Assembly (NCBI RefSeq): GCF_017352135.1
Contig: NZ_CP071454.1
Coordinates: 1,947,001-2,011,000 of the forward strand
Length of the DNA stretch: 64,000 nt
Direction: 5' to 3'
DNA from: Rhizobium lentis
GTDB taxonomy: Bacteria > Pseudomonadota > Alphaproteobacteria > Rhizobiales > Rhizobiaceae
Shown here: piece after piece, positions 18,270 to 26,401 of the stretch
Layout: each line of letters opens with the position of its first letter
Position numbering within the stretch: position 1 is the first letter of the stretch
The notes under the pieces: generated by a model
The model's database searches: none
Told to the model about the DNA's origin: nothing
The model's input: the letters and a program-made list of their open reading frames with translations, nothing else
Translations under genes and position numbers: made by a program

Positions 18270-18297
18270 GCAAAAAAAGCGGGCACAGCCCGCTTTT
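18270..18297 (-). terminator. Rho-independent terminator on the minus strand, upstream of the AEC gene
   Basis: On the minus strand AAAAGCGGGC, loop TGT, GCCCGCTTTT, continuing as a seven-T run in all. The stem is 10 bp and perfect. It lies 29 bp beyond the stop of a small minus-strand reading frame (18326-18511) and would insulate the AEC gene from it. Confidence 0.85.
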
Positions 18298-18325
18298 CCG
18301 CTCCGGCCCCTGCCGGATATCCGGA

Positions 18326-18511
18326 TCACGAAACTGCCAGTTCATCCGTGGTCAGCATCGCGCCGGGAAGATCGAAGGGATCATCCCTCGTACGCCCGGC
18401 TGCAACTGGAAGCTGCTCATGCCGGTCTTCTTGCGAGCATCTGTAGATTTCGAAGATGACATGGGCATGACGAAGAAGCGGCACTTTTGCGAAGAATAGA
18501 TGCGCATTCAC
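18326..18511 (-). CDS. Possible small protein of unknown function
   Basis: A 61-codon frame starting GTG at 18511 (AAGGA 6 nt upstream; an ATG one codon earlier is also possible). The product begins VNAHLFFAKVPLLRHAHVIF and ends LPGAMLTTDELAVS. I do not recognise the family. In favour of a real gene: a ribosome site, GC-biased third codon positions in the middle part (GCC CAT GTC ATC TTC GAA ATC TAC), and a perfect terminator 29 bp after the stop with no other gene to serve. Against: the short length and overlap with the adenosine kinase upstream region. Confidence 0.4.
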   Translation of the reverse strand: MNAHLFFAKVPLLRHAHVIFEIYRCSQEDRHEQLPVAAGRTRDDPFDLPGAMLTTDELAVS

Positions 18512-18586
18512 CATTTATCCTTCCAAACCGCGGAAATTTCGCTAAGACCGGATCCCGGCTATCACAAATCCGGGACTCCCCATTTC

Positions 18587-19579
18587 ATGACAAGATTCGA
18601 TGTTCTGACAGTCGGCAACGCGATCGTGGATATCATTGCACGTTGCGACGACCAGTTCCTCATTGACAACCAGATCACCAAGGCGGCGATGAACCTCATC
18701 GATGCCGAACGCGCCGAACTTCTGTATTCGCGCATGGGACCGGCGCTCGAAGCCTCAGGCGGCAGCGCCGGCAACACGGCGGCGGGCGTGGCTAACCTCG
18801 GCGGCAAGGCCGCCTATTTCGGCAATGTCGCTGCCGATCAGCTCGGCGAGATCTTCACGCACGACATCCGTGCCCAGGGCGTCCATTACCAGACGCAGCC
18901 GAAGGGCACCTTTCCGCCGACGGCGCGTTCGATGATCTTCGTCACCGAGGACGGCGAACGCTCGATGAATACCTATCTCGGCGCTTGCGTCGAACTCGGC
19001 CCCGAGGATGTCGAGGCCGATGTCGTCGCCGACGCCAAGGTCACCTATTTCGAAGGCTATCTCTGGGATCCGCCGCGCGCCAAGGAAGCGATTCTCGATT
19101 GTGCCCGCATCGCCCATGAAAACGGCCGCGAAATGTCGATGACGCTGTCCGACAGCTTCTGCGTCGGGCGCTATCGTGGCGAATTCCTCGACCTGATGCG
19201 GTCCGGCAAGGTCGACATCGTCTTCGCCAATCGCCAGGAGGCACTGTCGCTTTACGAGACCGATGATTTCGAAGAGGCGCTGAACCGGATCGCCGCCGAT
19301 TGCAAGATCGCCGCGGTGACGATGAGCGAGGACGGCGCCGTCATCCTGAAGGGCCGCGAGCGTTATTACGTCGATGCGATCAAGATCAGGGAAGTGGTGG
19401 ATACGACGGGCGCCGGCGATCTCTTCGCCTCGGGCTTCCTTTACGGCTATACGCAGGGACGGTCCCTGGAGGATTGCGGCAAGCTCGGTTGTCTTGCCGC
19501 CGGCATCGTCATCCAGCAGATCGGGCCTCGCCCGATGACCTCGCTGTCCGAGGCCGCCAAACAGGCAGGGCTTATTTGA
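18587..19579 (+). CDS. Adenosine kinase / PfkB-family sugar kinase
   Basis: A 330-residue ribokinase-fold kinase. The N-terminus (MTRFDVLTVGNAIVDIIARC) and SGGSAGNTAAGVANLGGKAAYFGNVAADQLG are the PfkB signature 1 region. DTTGAGDLFASGFLYGYTQG near residue 265 is signature 2 with the catalytic aspartate (in GAGD). Rhizobial orthologues are annotated as adenosine kinase (adenosine to AMP), but closely related PfkB kinases act on inosine, guanosine or sugars, so the substrate is provisional. The 3' end overlaps that of the convergent SH3 gene by 8 bp. Confidence 0.88.
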   Translation: MTRFDVLTVGNAIVDIIARCDDQFLIDNQITKAAMNLIDAERAELLYSRMGPALEASGGSAGNTAAGVANLGGKAAYFGNVAADQLGEIFTHDIRAQGVHYQTQPKGTFPPTARSMIFVTEDGERSMNTYLGACVELGPEDVEADVVADAKVTYFEGYLWDPPRAKEAILDCARIAHENGREMSMTLSDSFCVGRYRGEFLDLMRSGKVDIVFANRQEALSLYETDDFEEALNRIAADCKIAAVTMSEDGAVILKGRERYYVDAIKIREVVDTTGAGDLFASGFLYGYTQGRSLEDCGKLGCLAAGIVIQQIGPRPMTSLSEAAKQAGLI

Positions 19580-20111
19580 AGGCTTCGCCGGGATAGGCGC
19601 CCCAGATCTCCGACTGCGCCACCCAGCCCGTGGCGCCGTCGGTTTCTGCGTGGCACCAGTCGCCGTTGCATTCGCCGATCGTCACCATCACACCGGGTTC
19701 CAGCTTGGCGACGATCGAGGCGGAGGGCTGCGCGTCGCGGCGCAGATTGACATAGACGCCCTTGCCCTTCGTCTTCATCCAGGGCGCGGCAATCGCGGCA
19801 CGCTGACCCGATAGCAGCGACTGGTTGACCCAGCCTTCAGTGCCGTCGGCATCACGGATGCGACGCCAGTTGTCGTATTCCTGGATGATTTCCACGGGCA
19901 GGCCGGATTTCAGATACATCCACGAAACGGCGTATTCCGTTCCCGGGCCAATGCGCAGGTTGACGCGCTTGGATTTCAATGTGACGAATCGCGGCAACGG
20001 CAGGCCGCTCGGCCCCTTGGCCGCTTGCGCATGAGCAAATTCCAGGGTGCCCACCGATGTGGCCAGAGCAATCGCAAGAACGAGGCAGGACTTCAGGACT
20101 TTGCTGCGCAT
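19572..20111 (-). CDS. Secreted protein with two bacterial SH3 domains
   Basis: A 179-residue exported protein. A clear signal peptide (MRSKVLKSCLVLAIALATSV...FAHAQA) precedes two SH3_3/SH3_4-type repeats: about residues 42-100 (RVNLRIGPGTEYAVSWMYLK ... NWRRIRDADGTEGWVNQSLL) and about 118-172 (VYVNLRRDAQPSASIVAKLE ... DWCHAETDGATGWV). SH3b domains commonly bind peptidoglycan. The function is unknown. The start at 20111 is fixed by the signal peptide and GGAAACCTCC upstream. It is divergent from the dehydrogenase gene (186 bp). Confidence 0.85.
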   Translation of the reverse strand: MRSKVLKSCLVLAIALATSVGTLEFAHAQAAKGPSGLPLPRFVTLKSKRVNLRIGPGTEYAVSWMYLKSGLPVEIIQEYDNWRRIRDADGTEGWVNQSLLSGQRAAIAAPWMKTKGKGVYVNLRRDAQPSASIVAKLEPGVMVTIGECNGDWCHAETDGATGWVAQSEIWGAYPGEAFK

Positions 20112-20297
20112 GGAGGTTTCCGTTTGCTCGAATTCGCGGGCCAGGCTAAACCTGCACGCGCTCCGGGCGTTGACATTCCCCGGCTGCACCACGAGTTTTG
20201 TTTGTCTTCGCGTGCGGGTCTGGTAGAAATTGCCCGGAATGGGAAAATTATCACCCCTCTTGGTTAAAGACCTCTGAACAAGGCACCGCAGGCAGCC

Positions 20298-21299
20298 ATG
20301 ACAGCGAAGAAAAAACCGAAGGTCTACATCACCCGCAAGCTGCCGGATGCCGTCGAAACCCGAATGCGGGAGCTCTTCGATGCCGAGCTCAATATCGACG
20401 ACGCGCCGCGTTCCGTTCCCGAGCTGATCGCCGCCGTGAGAACGGCTGACGTGCTGGTTCCGACCGTCACCGATCGCATCGACGCGGCGCTGATCGATGA
20501 GGCGGGACCGCAGATGAAGCTGATTGCGAGCTTCTCCAACGGCACCGACCATATCGACGTCGAGGCGGCGGCCCGCAAGGGCATCACCGTCACCAACACG
20601 CCGAACGTCCTGACCGAGGATACCGCCGACATGACGATGGCGCTGATTCTCGCGGTGCCGAGACGGCTCGGCGAAGGGGCGCGCGTTTTGACCGACAAGC
20701 CGGGCGAATGGGCCGGCTGGTCTCCGACCTGGATGCTCGGCCGGCGCATTCACGGCAAGCGCATCGGCATCGTCGGCATGGGGCGAATCGGCACGGCGGT
20801 CGCCCGCCGCGCCAAGGCTTTCGGCCTTTCGATCCACTACCACAACCGCAAGCGCGTCAATCCGGCCGTCGAGGACGAGCTGGAAGCGACCTATTGGGAA
20901 AGCCTCGACCAGATGCTCGCCCGCGTCGACATCGTTTCGATCAATTGCCCGTCGACCCCGGCAACCTTCCATCTGATCTCGGCGCGCCGGCTCGCGCTCT
21001 TGCAGCCGACGGCCTACATCGTCAACACCGCGCGCGGCGATGTGGTCGACGAAACAGCGCTGATCAAGTGCCTGAGGGAGGGCAAGATCGCCGGTGCCGG
21101 TCTCGACGTCTTCGAAAATGAGCCGGCCGTCAACCCGAAGCTGGTCAAGCTCGCCAATGAGGGCAAGGTCGTGCTGCTGCCGCATATGAGTTCGGCGACG
21201 ATCGAAGGCCGTATCGACATGGGCGACAAGGTCATCATCAATATCCGCACCTTCATCGACGGCCACAGGCCGCCCAACCGGGTGTTGCCCGGCCGTTGA
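20298..21299 (+). CDS. D-2-hydroxyacid dehydrogenase (glycerate/glyoxylate reductase type)
   Basis: A 333-residue NAD(P)-dependent dehydrogenase. The Rossmann motif is VGMGRIGTAVARRAKAFGL (about 155-173). The catalytic triad is visible as Arg in NTARGDVVDE, Glu in GLDVFENEP and His in LLPHMSSAT. FSNGTDHIDVEAAARKGITV and DMTMALILAVPRRLGEG are typical of glyoxylate reductase/D-glycerate dehydrogenase. The likely reaction is glyoxylate to glycolate or hydroxypyruvate to D-glycerate; specificity is not certain. ATG at 20298 follows AAGGC at a weak ribosome site. Confidence 0.92.
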   Translation: MTAKKKPKVYITRKLPDAVETRMRELFDAELNIDDAPRSVPELIAAVRTADVLVPTVTDRIDAALIDEAGPQMKLIASFSNGTDHIDVEAAARKGITVTNTPNVLTEDTADMTMALILAVPRRLGEGARVLTDKPGEWAGWSPTWMLGRRIHGKRIGIVGMGRIGTAVARRAKAFGLSIHYHNRKRVNPAVEDELEATYWESLDQMLARVDIVSINCPSTPATFHLISARRLALLQPTAYIVNTARGDVVDETALIKCLREGKIAGAGLDVFENEPAVNPKLVKLANEGKVVLLPHMSSATIEGRIDMGDKVIINIRTFIDGHRPPNRVLPGR

Positions 21300-21309
21300 T
21301 GGCTGGAGC

Positions 21310-21798
21310 TCAGGCGAGGTGAACCGGGAGCGGAAGGGCCTTTCGCATCTCGACGAAGGTCGTTCTGGCGAAGCCGGAATGCGCCTTTTCCGCGGTTCTG
21401 GTAAATCCCCAGGCGGCAAAGACTGCGTGGTTTTCCGTGAGCTCGATACGTGTCTCCAGCCGCAAAGCAAAAAGACCGAGCGCTGCGGCCGTCTCCTCGG
21501 CAACCATCAGCAGCCGCTTGCCGAGGCCCTTGCCTTGCAGGCCCGGAAGAACGGCAAGCTTGCCGATATAGAGGCAATCGGCCTCCGGCCGCAGGAAGAG
21601 GCAGCCAATCAGCCTGTCATCGTCGATGACGACATGACCGATCTCGGCCCTGGCCTTTTCGGCGAGCGACTCCGTCGTCAGCTTAAGTGCGGAGGATGGC
21701 GGATCGATCCTGCCATTCATCGGGGCGAAGGCGGCGAGGATGAGCGCCAGCAGCTCGTCCCAGCGCGTGAAGGCCTGGTCGAGACGGACGATCGTCAT
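21310..21798 (-). CDS. GNAT-family N-acetyltransferase
   Basis: A 162-residue GNAT. The acetyl-CoA motif is LAVLPGLQGKGLGKRLLMVAE (Q-G-K-G-L-G), preceded by HVVIDDDRLIGCLFLRPEAD and YIGKL. The rest (LRLETRIELTENHAVFAAWGFTRTAEKAHSGF) fits GNAT motif B. The substrate is unknown. It overlaps the end of the ThiF/MoeB-like gene by 4 bp, so recF, this pair and possibly more form one minus-strand transcript. Confidence 0.88.
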   Translation of the reverse strand: MTIVRLDQAFTRWDELLALILAAFAPMNGRIDPPSSALKLTTESLAEKARAEIGHVVIDDDRLIGCLFLRPEADCLYIGKLAVLPGLQGKGLGKRLLMVAEETAAALGLFALRLETRIELTENHAVFAAWGFTRTAEKAHSGFARTTFVEMRKALPLPVHLA

Positions 21799-22619
21799 CC
21801 GGCCTGCCTCTGCCGGGGGCGCCGCCGCCGGTAGCGGACCGTGTCGAACCGGGCCGACAGTGCGTCGTAGAGCAGCAGCCGCCCGACCAGCGGCTCGCCG
21901 GCGCCGGTGACGAGTTTGATCGCCTCCATGGCCATCATCGTGCCGATGACGCCGGTCAGCGCACCGATGATGCCAGCCTCGGCACAGCTGGGGATCACTC
22001 CCGCCGGCGGCGCCTCCGGAAACAGGTCGCGATAACCGGGATTGGGCGTGCCGTCCTCGGCACTCTCATAGGGCTTGAGAACGGTCAGCGAGCCATCGAA
22101 ACGCCCGACGGCGCCGGTGACGAGGGGGATGCGTGCTTCTTCCGCCGCATCGGCGGCGGCATAACGTGTGTCGAAATTGTCGGAACCGTCGATCAGCAGA
22201 TCGAAGCCGGACAACTGGCGGCGGGCGGTGTCCCCGCAGAAGCGCTCCTCGAAGCGGATGAGCCGGACATGCGGGTTAAGTCTGGCGATGGCAAGGGCAG
22301 CGCTCTCGGTCTTGAGCTCGCCGATCGTGCCGGAATCATGGATCACTTGGCGCTGCAGGTTGGCTAGTGACACCCGGTCGTCATCGACGATGCCGAGCGT
22401 GCCGACACCGGCTGCGGCAAGATATTGCAGGATCGGCGCGCCGAGACCGCCGGCGCCGATGACGAGCACCCGGGCGGCCTTCAATTTCTGCTGTCCTGCG
22501 CCGCCGATCTCGGGCAGCAGGATGTGTCGGTGATACCGGGCGATTTCATCCGGGCCGAGAGGTTCCATGGCGCCGATCTTAGCATGACCCCGGACACCGG
22601 GAAAAGCTGCCTCTGTCAT
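21795..22619 (-). CDS. moeB: ThiF/MoeB-type adenylyltransferase
   Basis: A 274-residue E1-like enzyme that adenylates the C-terminus of a small sulfur carrier (MoaD or ThiS). The ATP site is VLVIGAGGLGAPILQYLAAA (about 45-64) followed by DDDRVSLANLQRQVIH. DLLIDGSDNFDTRYAAADA and the C-terminal VIPSCAEAGIIGALTGVIGT are also diagnostic. The two CxxC zinc pairs of E. coli MoeB are missing (the first site reads PNPGYRDLFPE). ATG at 22619 overlaps the recF stop by 4 bp; MEPLGPDEIARYHRH at 22568 is an alternative start. MoaD or ThiS as partner is inferred. Confidence 0.85.
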   Translation of the reverse strand: MTEAAFPGVRGHAKIGAMEPLGPDEIARYHRHILLPEIGGAGQQKLKAARVLVIGAGGLGAPILQYLAAAGVGTLGIVDDDRVSLANLQRQVIHDSGTIGELKTESAALAIARLNPHVRLIRFEERFCGDTARRQLSGFDLLIDGSDNFDTRYAAADAAEEARIPLVTGAVGRFDGSLTVLKPYESAEDGTPNPGYRDLFPEAPPAGVIPSCAEAGIIGALTGVIGTMMAMEAIKLVTGAGEPLVGRLLLYDALSARFDTVRYRRRRPRQRQAG

Positions 22620-23740
22620 TCGAACACCCTTCCCTCTGCGACGGAAAAGAACTGCGCCCTTTCGCCGAGCGCCGAAAACATCGCCCGATCGGTTCCGGTC
22701 ATGAAAGCCTGTCCGCCGAGCCCGTCGATGAGGTCGAACAGCGCGGCGCGGCGGCCTTCGTCGAGATGCGCGGCGATCTCGTCGAGCAGCAGGATCGGCG
22801 CATGGCCGGTGAGATTGCCGACGAGCCGCGCATGCGCAAGCACCAACCCGACAAGCAGCGCCTTCTGCTCGCCGGTGGAACACCGCTCCGCCTCCATCGC
22901 CTTCTCGCGGTGGTGCACGATCAGATCGGCCCGGTGCGGCCCTTCCAGCGTGCGTCCCGCGCCGGCGTCCCGGTAACGGCTCTCCGCCAGCATCGCCGCA
23001 TAGTCGTCCTCGAGATCGACCGAGGGGCGCGAGAACTGGCCATCCATGAAACCCGAGAGCTGCAGCGACGCCGAGGGGAAGGGGGAATTTTCGCGTGATT
23101 CCTCGATCAGCCGGGTTAGGAGGCCGAGCATCTCCTGGCGGGCCAGTGCCATGGCGATGCCGAGGCTTGCCATCTGCTCCTCGATGCCGGCAAGCCAGGA
23201 CGGGTCGAAGCGGCCTTCATCCAGCAATTTGTTGCGGCTGCGCATGGCGCGCTCGAAATCGCTGGCGCGGCGGCCGTGAGCGGGATCGAGCGACAGCACC
23301 AGCCGGTCGAGAAAGCGACGCCGGTCTGAGGAGGTGCCGGTAAAGAGTCCGTCCATCGCTGGTGTCAACCAGAGAAGCCGCAGATGATCTGTCAGCTCGT
23401 CGGCGGTTTTTGCCGGCGTGCCGTTGATGCGCAGCTTGCGCGCGGTGCTCTCCTCGCCGGTTTCGATCCCGGTGCCGATCTCGACTTCGCCCTCCATGCC
23501 GTCCACGGCGGCAAAGATCGAAAATCCGCCGACCGCGCCGACCCGGGTAATGTCGCCATAGGCTGCGCGGCGCAGGCCGCGGCCAGGCGAAAGCAGCGAG
23601 ACGGCCTCCATGAGATTGGTCTTGCCGGCGCCGTTGTTTCCCGTCAGTACGGCATGCCGACCGTCGAGTGTAAGGCTCGCCGCCGCATAATTACGGAAGT
23701 CTGTCAGCTTCAGACGGGAAAGAGAAACCTTGTGCGGCAT
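22616..23740 (-). CDS. recF: DNA replication/repair protein RecF
   Basis: RecF (374 aa) is an SMC-like ATPase that recognises gapped DNA and helps RecOR load RecA. It starts VSLSRLKLTDFRNYAAASLT, with Walker A LTGNNGAGKTNLMEAVSLL (about 33-51). The ABC signature region is RCSTGEQKALLVGLVLAHA and Walker B is HAPILLLDEIAAHLDE. The size is typical. It is not beside dnaA/dnaN as in many bacteria, which is normal in rhizobia. The next gene on the strand overlaps it by 4 bp. Confidence 0.96.
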   Translation of the reverse strand: MPHKVSLSRLKLTDFRNYAAASLTLDGRHAVLTGNNGAGKTNLMEAVSLLSPGRGLRRAAYGDITRVGAVGGFSIFAAVDGMEGEVEIGTGIETGEESTARKLRINGTPAKTADELTDHLRLLWLTPAMDGLFTGTSSDRRRFLDRLVLSLDPAHGRRASDFERAMRSRNKLLDEGRFDPSWLAGIEEQMASLGIAMALARQEMLGLLTRLIEESRENSPFPSASLQLSGFMDGQFSRPSVDLEDDYAAMLAESRYRDAGAGRTLEGPHRADLIVHHREKAMEAERCSTGEQKALLVGLVLAHARLVGNLTGHAPILLLDEIAAHLDEGRRAALFDLIDGLGGQAFMTGTDRAMFSALGERAQFFSVAEGRVFE

Positions 23741-24141
23741 CGCATGTCCAGGTTGGTGAAGCGTGACAGCTAAGCCGAAGGCGCGTCGATGGCAAGGCTT
23801 GCGGCTCGGTTGCCACGGTTCAGACGCAAAATAGGCAGAAGGACGTTGCCGAATGCTCTGTCAACGAGGGCTTATTCCGGAACCTTTCGGTACGCTTTTT
23901 TCTGAATTCCCTGAAAATACAACCGCCTCGACGGTGATCCGACACCGCATGCTTCACCACCGACGGCCATTGCCGTCGCCTTCGAACCGCCTGGACAGCA
24001 GGGGTTTTTCGACATCGGTTCGAAGCCGCTTACGTAACGTAAAGCCCAGAAAAAGTCGGTTGAATTTTGCAACTGCTGGGTTGAGTTATTCGGCGGAAAC
24101 GATATGGTAAATGAAACGTTTGTGTATGAGAGAAAGAAGAA
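23741..24141. other. 401-bp intergenic region between recF and the XRE regulator
   Basis: This divergent gap is noticeably less GC-rich than the flanking genes. It must hold the recF promoter (minus) and the regulator promoter (plus). The only clear structure I see is the palindrome TTACGT-A-ACGTAA at 24030-24042, about 100 bp before the regulator start. No convincing gene is visible. Confidence 0.5.
24030..24042. promoter_or_regulatory. 13-bp palindrome upstream of the XRE regulator
   Basis: TTACGT and ACGTAA are perfect inverted repeats around a single central A. The position, 100 bp upstream of an XRE-family regulator start, would fit an operator for that protein or another regulator. It occurs once in the region, so this is tentative. 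Confidence 0.35.
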
Positions 24142-24507
24142 GTGCCAGATCCGGTTGATATTATCGTTGGTCGCAACATAAGGCAGCTTCGCGCCATTCG
24201 CCGTGTTTCCCAACTCGAGCTTGGTGAAGCACTCGGACTGACCTTCCAGCAGGTCCAGAAATATGAAAAGGGAACGAACCGCGTTTCCGCCAGCAAGCTG
24301 CACCAGATCGCCGTGTTTCTCGATGTCGAGATTTCCGTCCTTTTTGAAGGAACCGATGTGCCGCAAATTGGCAACCGCATCGAGCTCAGCCCCGACGCCT
24401 ATGCGCTGGCCTTGAGTTACGACAAGCTGAATTCGCCCGCAGGCAAGGAAGCGGTCAAGACCATTCTCGCCCTCATGAGTGCACAGGTGGCCGAAAACGC
24501 CGCTTGA
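24142..24507 (+). CDS. XRE/Cro-type transcriptional regulator (PraR/SinR-like)
   Basis: A 121-residue regulator with an N-terminal helix-turn-helix (VGRNIRQLRAIRRVSQLELG, recognition helix in GLTFQQVQKYEKGTNRVSAS), followed by LHQIAVFLDVEISVLFEG and a short C-terminal helical dimerisation part. The GLTFQQVQKYEKGTNRV segment is very characteristic of rhizobial HTH_3 regulators such as PraR and PhrR. Their roles include quorum sensing, biofilm and acid response, but the target here is unknown. The start codon is GTG at 24142 with an AGAAAGAAG purine tract 5' to it. It stands alone. Confidence 0.85.
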   Translation: MPDPVDIIVGRNIRQLRAIRRVSQLELGEALGLTFQQVQKYEKGTNRVSASKLHQIAVFLDVEISVLFEGTDVPQIGNRIELSPDAYALALSYDKLNSPAGKEAVKTILALMSAQVAENAA

Positions 24508-24653
24508 TGCTGGTAATCAGCGTCTTCGTTTATCTGAAGGTCTGGATGAAGCGCTTGCGGATCGCTTGTTCTCGCCTGGGGGTTCCTCGGAGAAGCAAGC
24601 GGGATCAGAGGCCTGAAGCCCGCCGCAGCAACCCGCGTCCGATCACGAATGCG

Positions 24654-24854
24654 TCAGTGAAACTCGCGCTCGTGCAGCGCCATCAGCAGGTCGTCTTGCG
24701 TCTGATGGCCGGCATGATAGAGATCGATCGCGATATTGGCGATCGAAAGACCTTGCTGGCTGCGAAGCTTGATGTTGCGCTCGGCGCACCATGTGTAAAT
24801 GGCGCCGGCGAGAACGTCGACATCGTCATGCTGAGAGGAGAAGGCTGGCGCCAT
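24654..24854 (-). CDS. Small conserved-looking protein of unknown function
   Basis: A 66-residue product starting MAPAFSSQHDDVDVLAGAIY and continuing TWCAERNIKLRSQQGLSIAN. The alternating pattern of hydrophobic and charged residues (GAIYTWCAERNI, NIAIDLYHAGHQTQDDLLMAL) looks like a compact helical protein, and the codons have normal rhizobial GC3. I do not recognise the family. The frame is open upstream to 25028, but that extension is low-complexity and poorly biased, so ATG 24854 is preferred although its ribosome site is weak. Confidence 0.55.
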   Translation of the reverse strand: MAPAFSSQHDDVDVLAGAIYTWCAERNIKLRSQQGLSIANIAIDLYHAGHQTQDDLLMALHEREFH

Positions 24855-25131
24855 GGCAGTTACTCTTGCTTTGGTTATTCCCGAACAGAGCGCAGCGCCC
24901 GGCAGGACAAGCCAAGGACACTCCGTCACTCTACTTGCGCCTGACCCCTCGAAAACCGATTCCGATCCTCCGGTAATGCGCTGGCGACAGAGACTGAATT
25001 CATTTGAAAAACTTGCAAGCGCCATCATCCGGCTGCGTTAACGCCAGTCGACTTTCATAGCGCTGCCGTCTCAATGCGGCACAAATCGGCCGGCATTGCA
25101 GACGCATGTTCCAAAATGGGTCGGTGCGACG
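24855..25131. other. Intergenic region before the dnaJ terminator
   Basis: The ~280 bp between the small protein start and the dnaJ terminator must hold the small protein's promoter on the minus strand. I see no gene, repeat or RNA structure in it. Confidence 0.45.
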
Positions 25132-25164
25132 AAAAAAGCCGGGAACGTTTGCGTCCCCGGCTTT
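25132..25164 (-). terminator. Rho-independent terminator after dnaJ
   Basis: Minus-strand reading AAAGCCGGG, an 11-nt loop, then CCCGGCTTTTTT. The 9-bp stem and T run lie 24 bp after the dnaJ stop and end the dnaK-dnaJ transcript. Confidence 0.88.
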
Positions 25165-25188
25165 CGAAATGGATATCCTGATTGCCGC

Positions 25189-26316
25189 TCAGCCCTCGAA
25201 GAATTCCTTCATCCGGGCAAAGAAACCCGTCGACTCCGGATTGTTCTCCTTGGAGGAAATCTGCTCGAATTCCTGCAGCAGCTCGCGCTGGCGCTTGGTG
25301 AGCTTCTGTGGTGTCTCGATCTGAATCTGGATATAGAGGTCACCCGTCTGCGCCGAACGCAACACCGGCATGCCCTTGCTCTTGAGACGGAACTGTTTGC
25401 CCGCCTGTGTGCCCTCAGGCACTGACACCCGGGATTTGGTGCCGTCGAGCGTCGCCACGTCGAAGGTCCCGCCGAGAGCGGCTGTCGTCATCGAGATCGG
25501 GACGGCGCAATAGAGATCGGCTCCGTCACGCTGGTAGAACTCGTGCGGCTTTACCGACAGGAATATATAGAGATCGCCCGCCGGTCCGCCGCGAGTTCCG
25601 GCTTCGCCTTCGCCCTGCAGACGGATGCGCGTGCCGTCCTCGATACCGGCGGGAATATTGACCGAGAGCGAACGCTCCTCCGTCACCCGGCCCTGGCCGT
25701 GGCACTTCGGACACGGGTCGGGAATGATCTGGCCGCGGCCGTGGCAGGTCGGGCAGGTCCGCTCGATCGAGAAGAAGCCCTGTGCGGCGCGCACGCGGCC
25801 CGTGCCCTGGCAGGTGCCGCAGTTCTTCGGCTGCGTGCCGGGCTTGGCGCCCGAACCCGAACAGACGTCACAGGTGATCGAAGTCGGAACGCGGATCTGC
25901 GCCGTCTTGCCGGAGAAGGCCTCTTCCAGCGTTATTTCCATATTGTAGCGAAGATCGGCGCCGCGCTCGCGGCCTCCTGCAGAGCGCTGGCGCGCACGTC
26001 CGCCGCCCATCATCTCGCCGAAAATATCCTCGAAGATGTCGGAGAAGCCACCGCCGGCAAAACCGCCGCCACCGCCGCCCATGCCGCCATGTTCGAAGGC
26101 CGCATGGCCATAACGATCATAGGCTGCCCGCTTCTGCGGGTCCTTGAGCATCTCATAGGCTTCGTTGATTTCCTTGAACTTCCGCTCGGCTTCCTTGTCA
26201 TCCGGGTTCTTGTCCGGATGGTATTTCATCGCCAGCTTTCGGAAGGCGCTCTTCAGCTCTTTCTCGTCTGCCGATTTGGCTACACCCAGAGTTTCGTAAA
26301 AGTCCGCTTTTGCCAT
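25189..26316 (-). CDS. dnaJ: Chaperone protein DnaJ
   Basis: DnaJ (375 aa) delivers substrates to DnaK and stimulates its ATPase. The J domain (1-70) has HPD in [13 protein letters not shown] Gly/Phe-rich linker ([19 protein letters not shown]) precedes the zinc domain with four repeats: [24 protein letters not shown] and CPKCHGQG (about 147-215). A complete C-terminal substrate domain follows. It lies 85 bp downstream of dnaK on the same strand, with an intercistronic hairpin between, and is followed by a terminator. Expression is probably heat-induced through the sigma-32 promoter before dnaK. Confidence 0.98.
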   Translation of the reverse strand: MAKADFYETLGVAKSADEKELKSAFRKLAMKYHPDKNPDDKEAERKFKEINEAYEMLKDPQKRAAYDRYGHAAFEHGGMGGGGGGFAGGGFSDIFEDIFGEMMGGGRARQRSAGGRERGADLRYNMEITLEEAFSGKTAQIRVPTSITCDVCSGSGAKPGTQPKNCGTCQGTGRVRAAQGFFSIERTCPTCHGRGQIIPDPCPKCHGQGRVTEERSLSVNIPAGIEDGTRIRLQGEGEAGTRGGPAGDLYIFLSVKPHEFYQRDGADLYCAVPISMTTAALGGTFDVATLDGTKSRVSVPEGTQAGKQFRLKSKGMPVLRSAQTGDLYIQIQIETPQKLTKRQRELLQEFEQISSKENNPESTGFFARMKEFFEG

Positions 26317-26343
26317 TAAGGATTAAACCCCGGAAATGGATTT

Positions 26344-26367
26344 CCGGCTGCCATGGTGAGCAGCCGG
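26344..26367 (-). other. dnaK-dnaJ intercistronic hairpin
   Basis: CCGGCTGC and GCAGCCGG form a perfect 8-bp stem around an 8-nt loop in the 85-bp gap between dnaK and dnaJ. There is no T run, so it is not a terminator. It may stabilise the dnaK mRNA 3' end or mark a processing site, which would explain the usual excess of DnaK over DnaJ (inference). Confidence 0.5.
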
Positions 26368-26401
26368 ATCAGGTGTTGAAGCATTACCACGCCGCCGCGG
26401 A

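Noticed and set aside
20112..21503. Long minus-strand frame upstream of the SH3 gene
   Set aside because: It runs antisense to the hydroxyacid dehydrogenase gene; the true SH3 start is fixed by the signal peptide at 20111.
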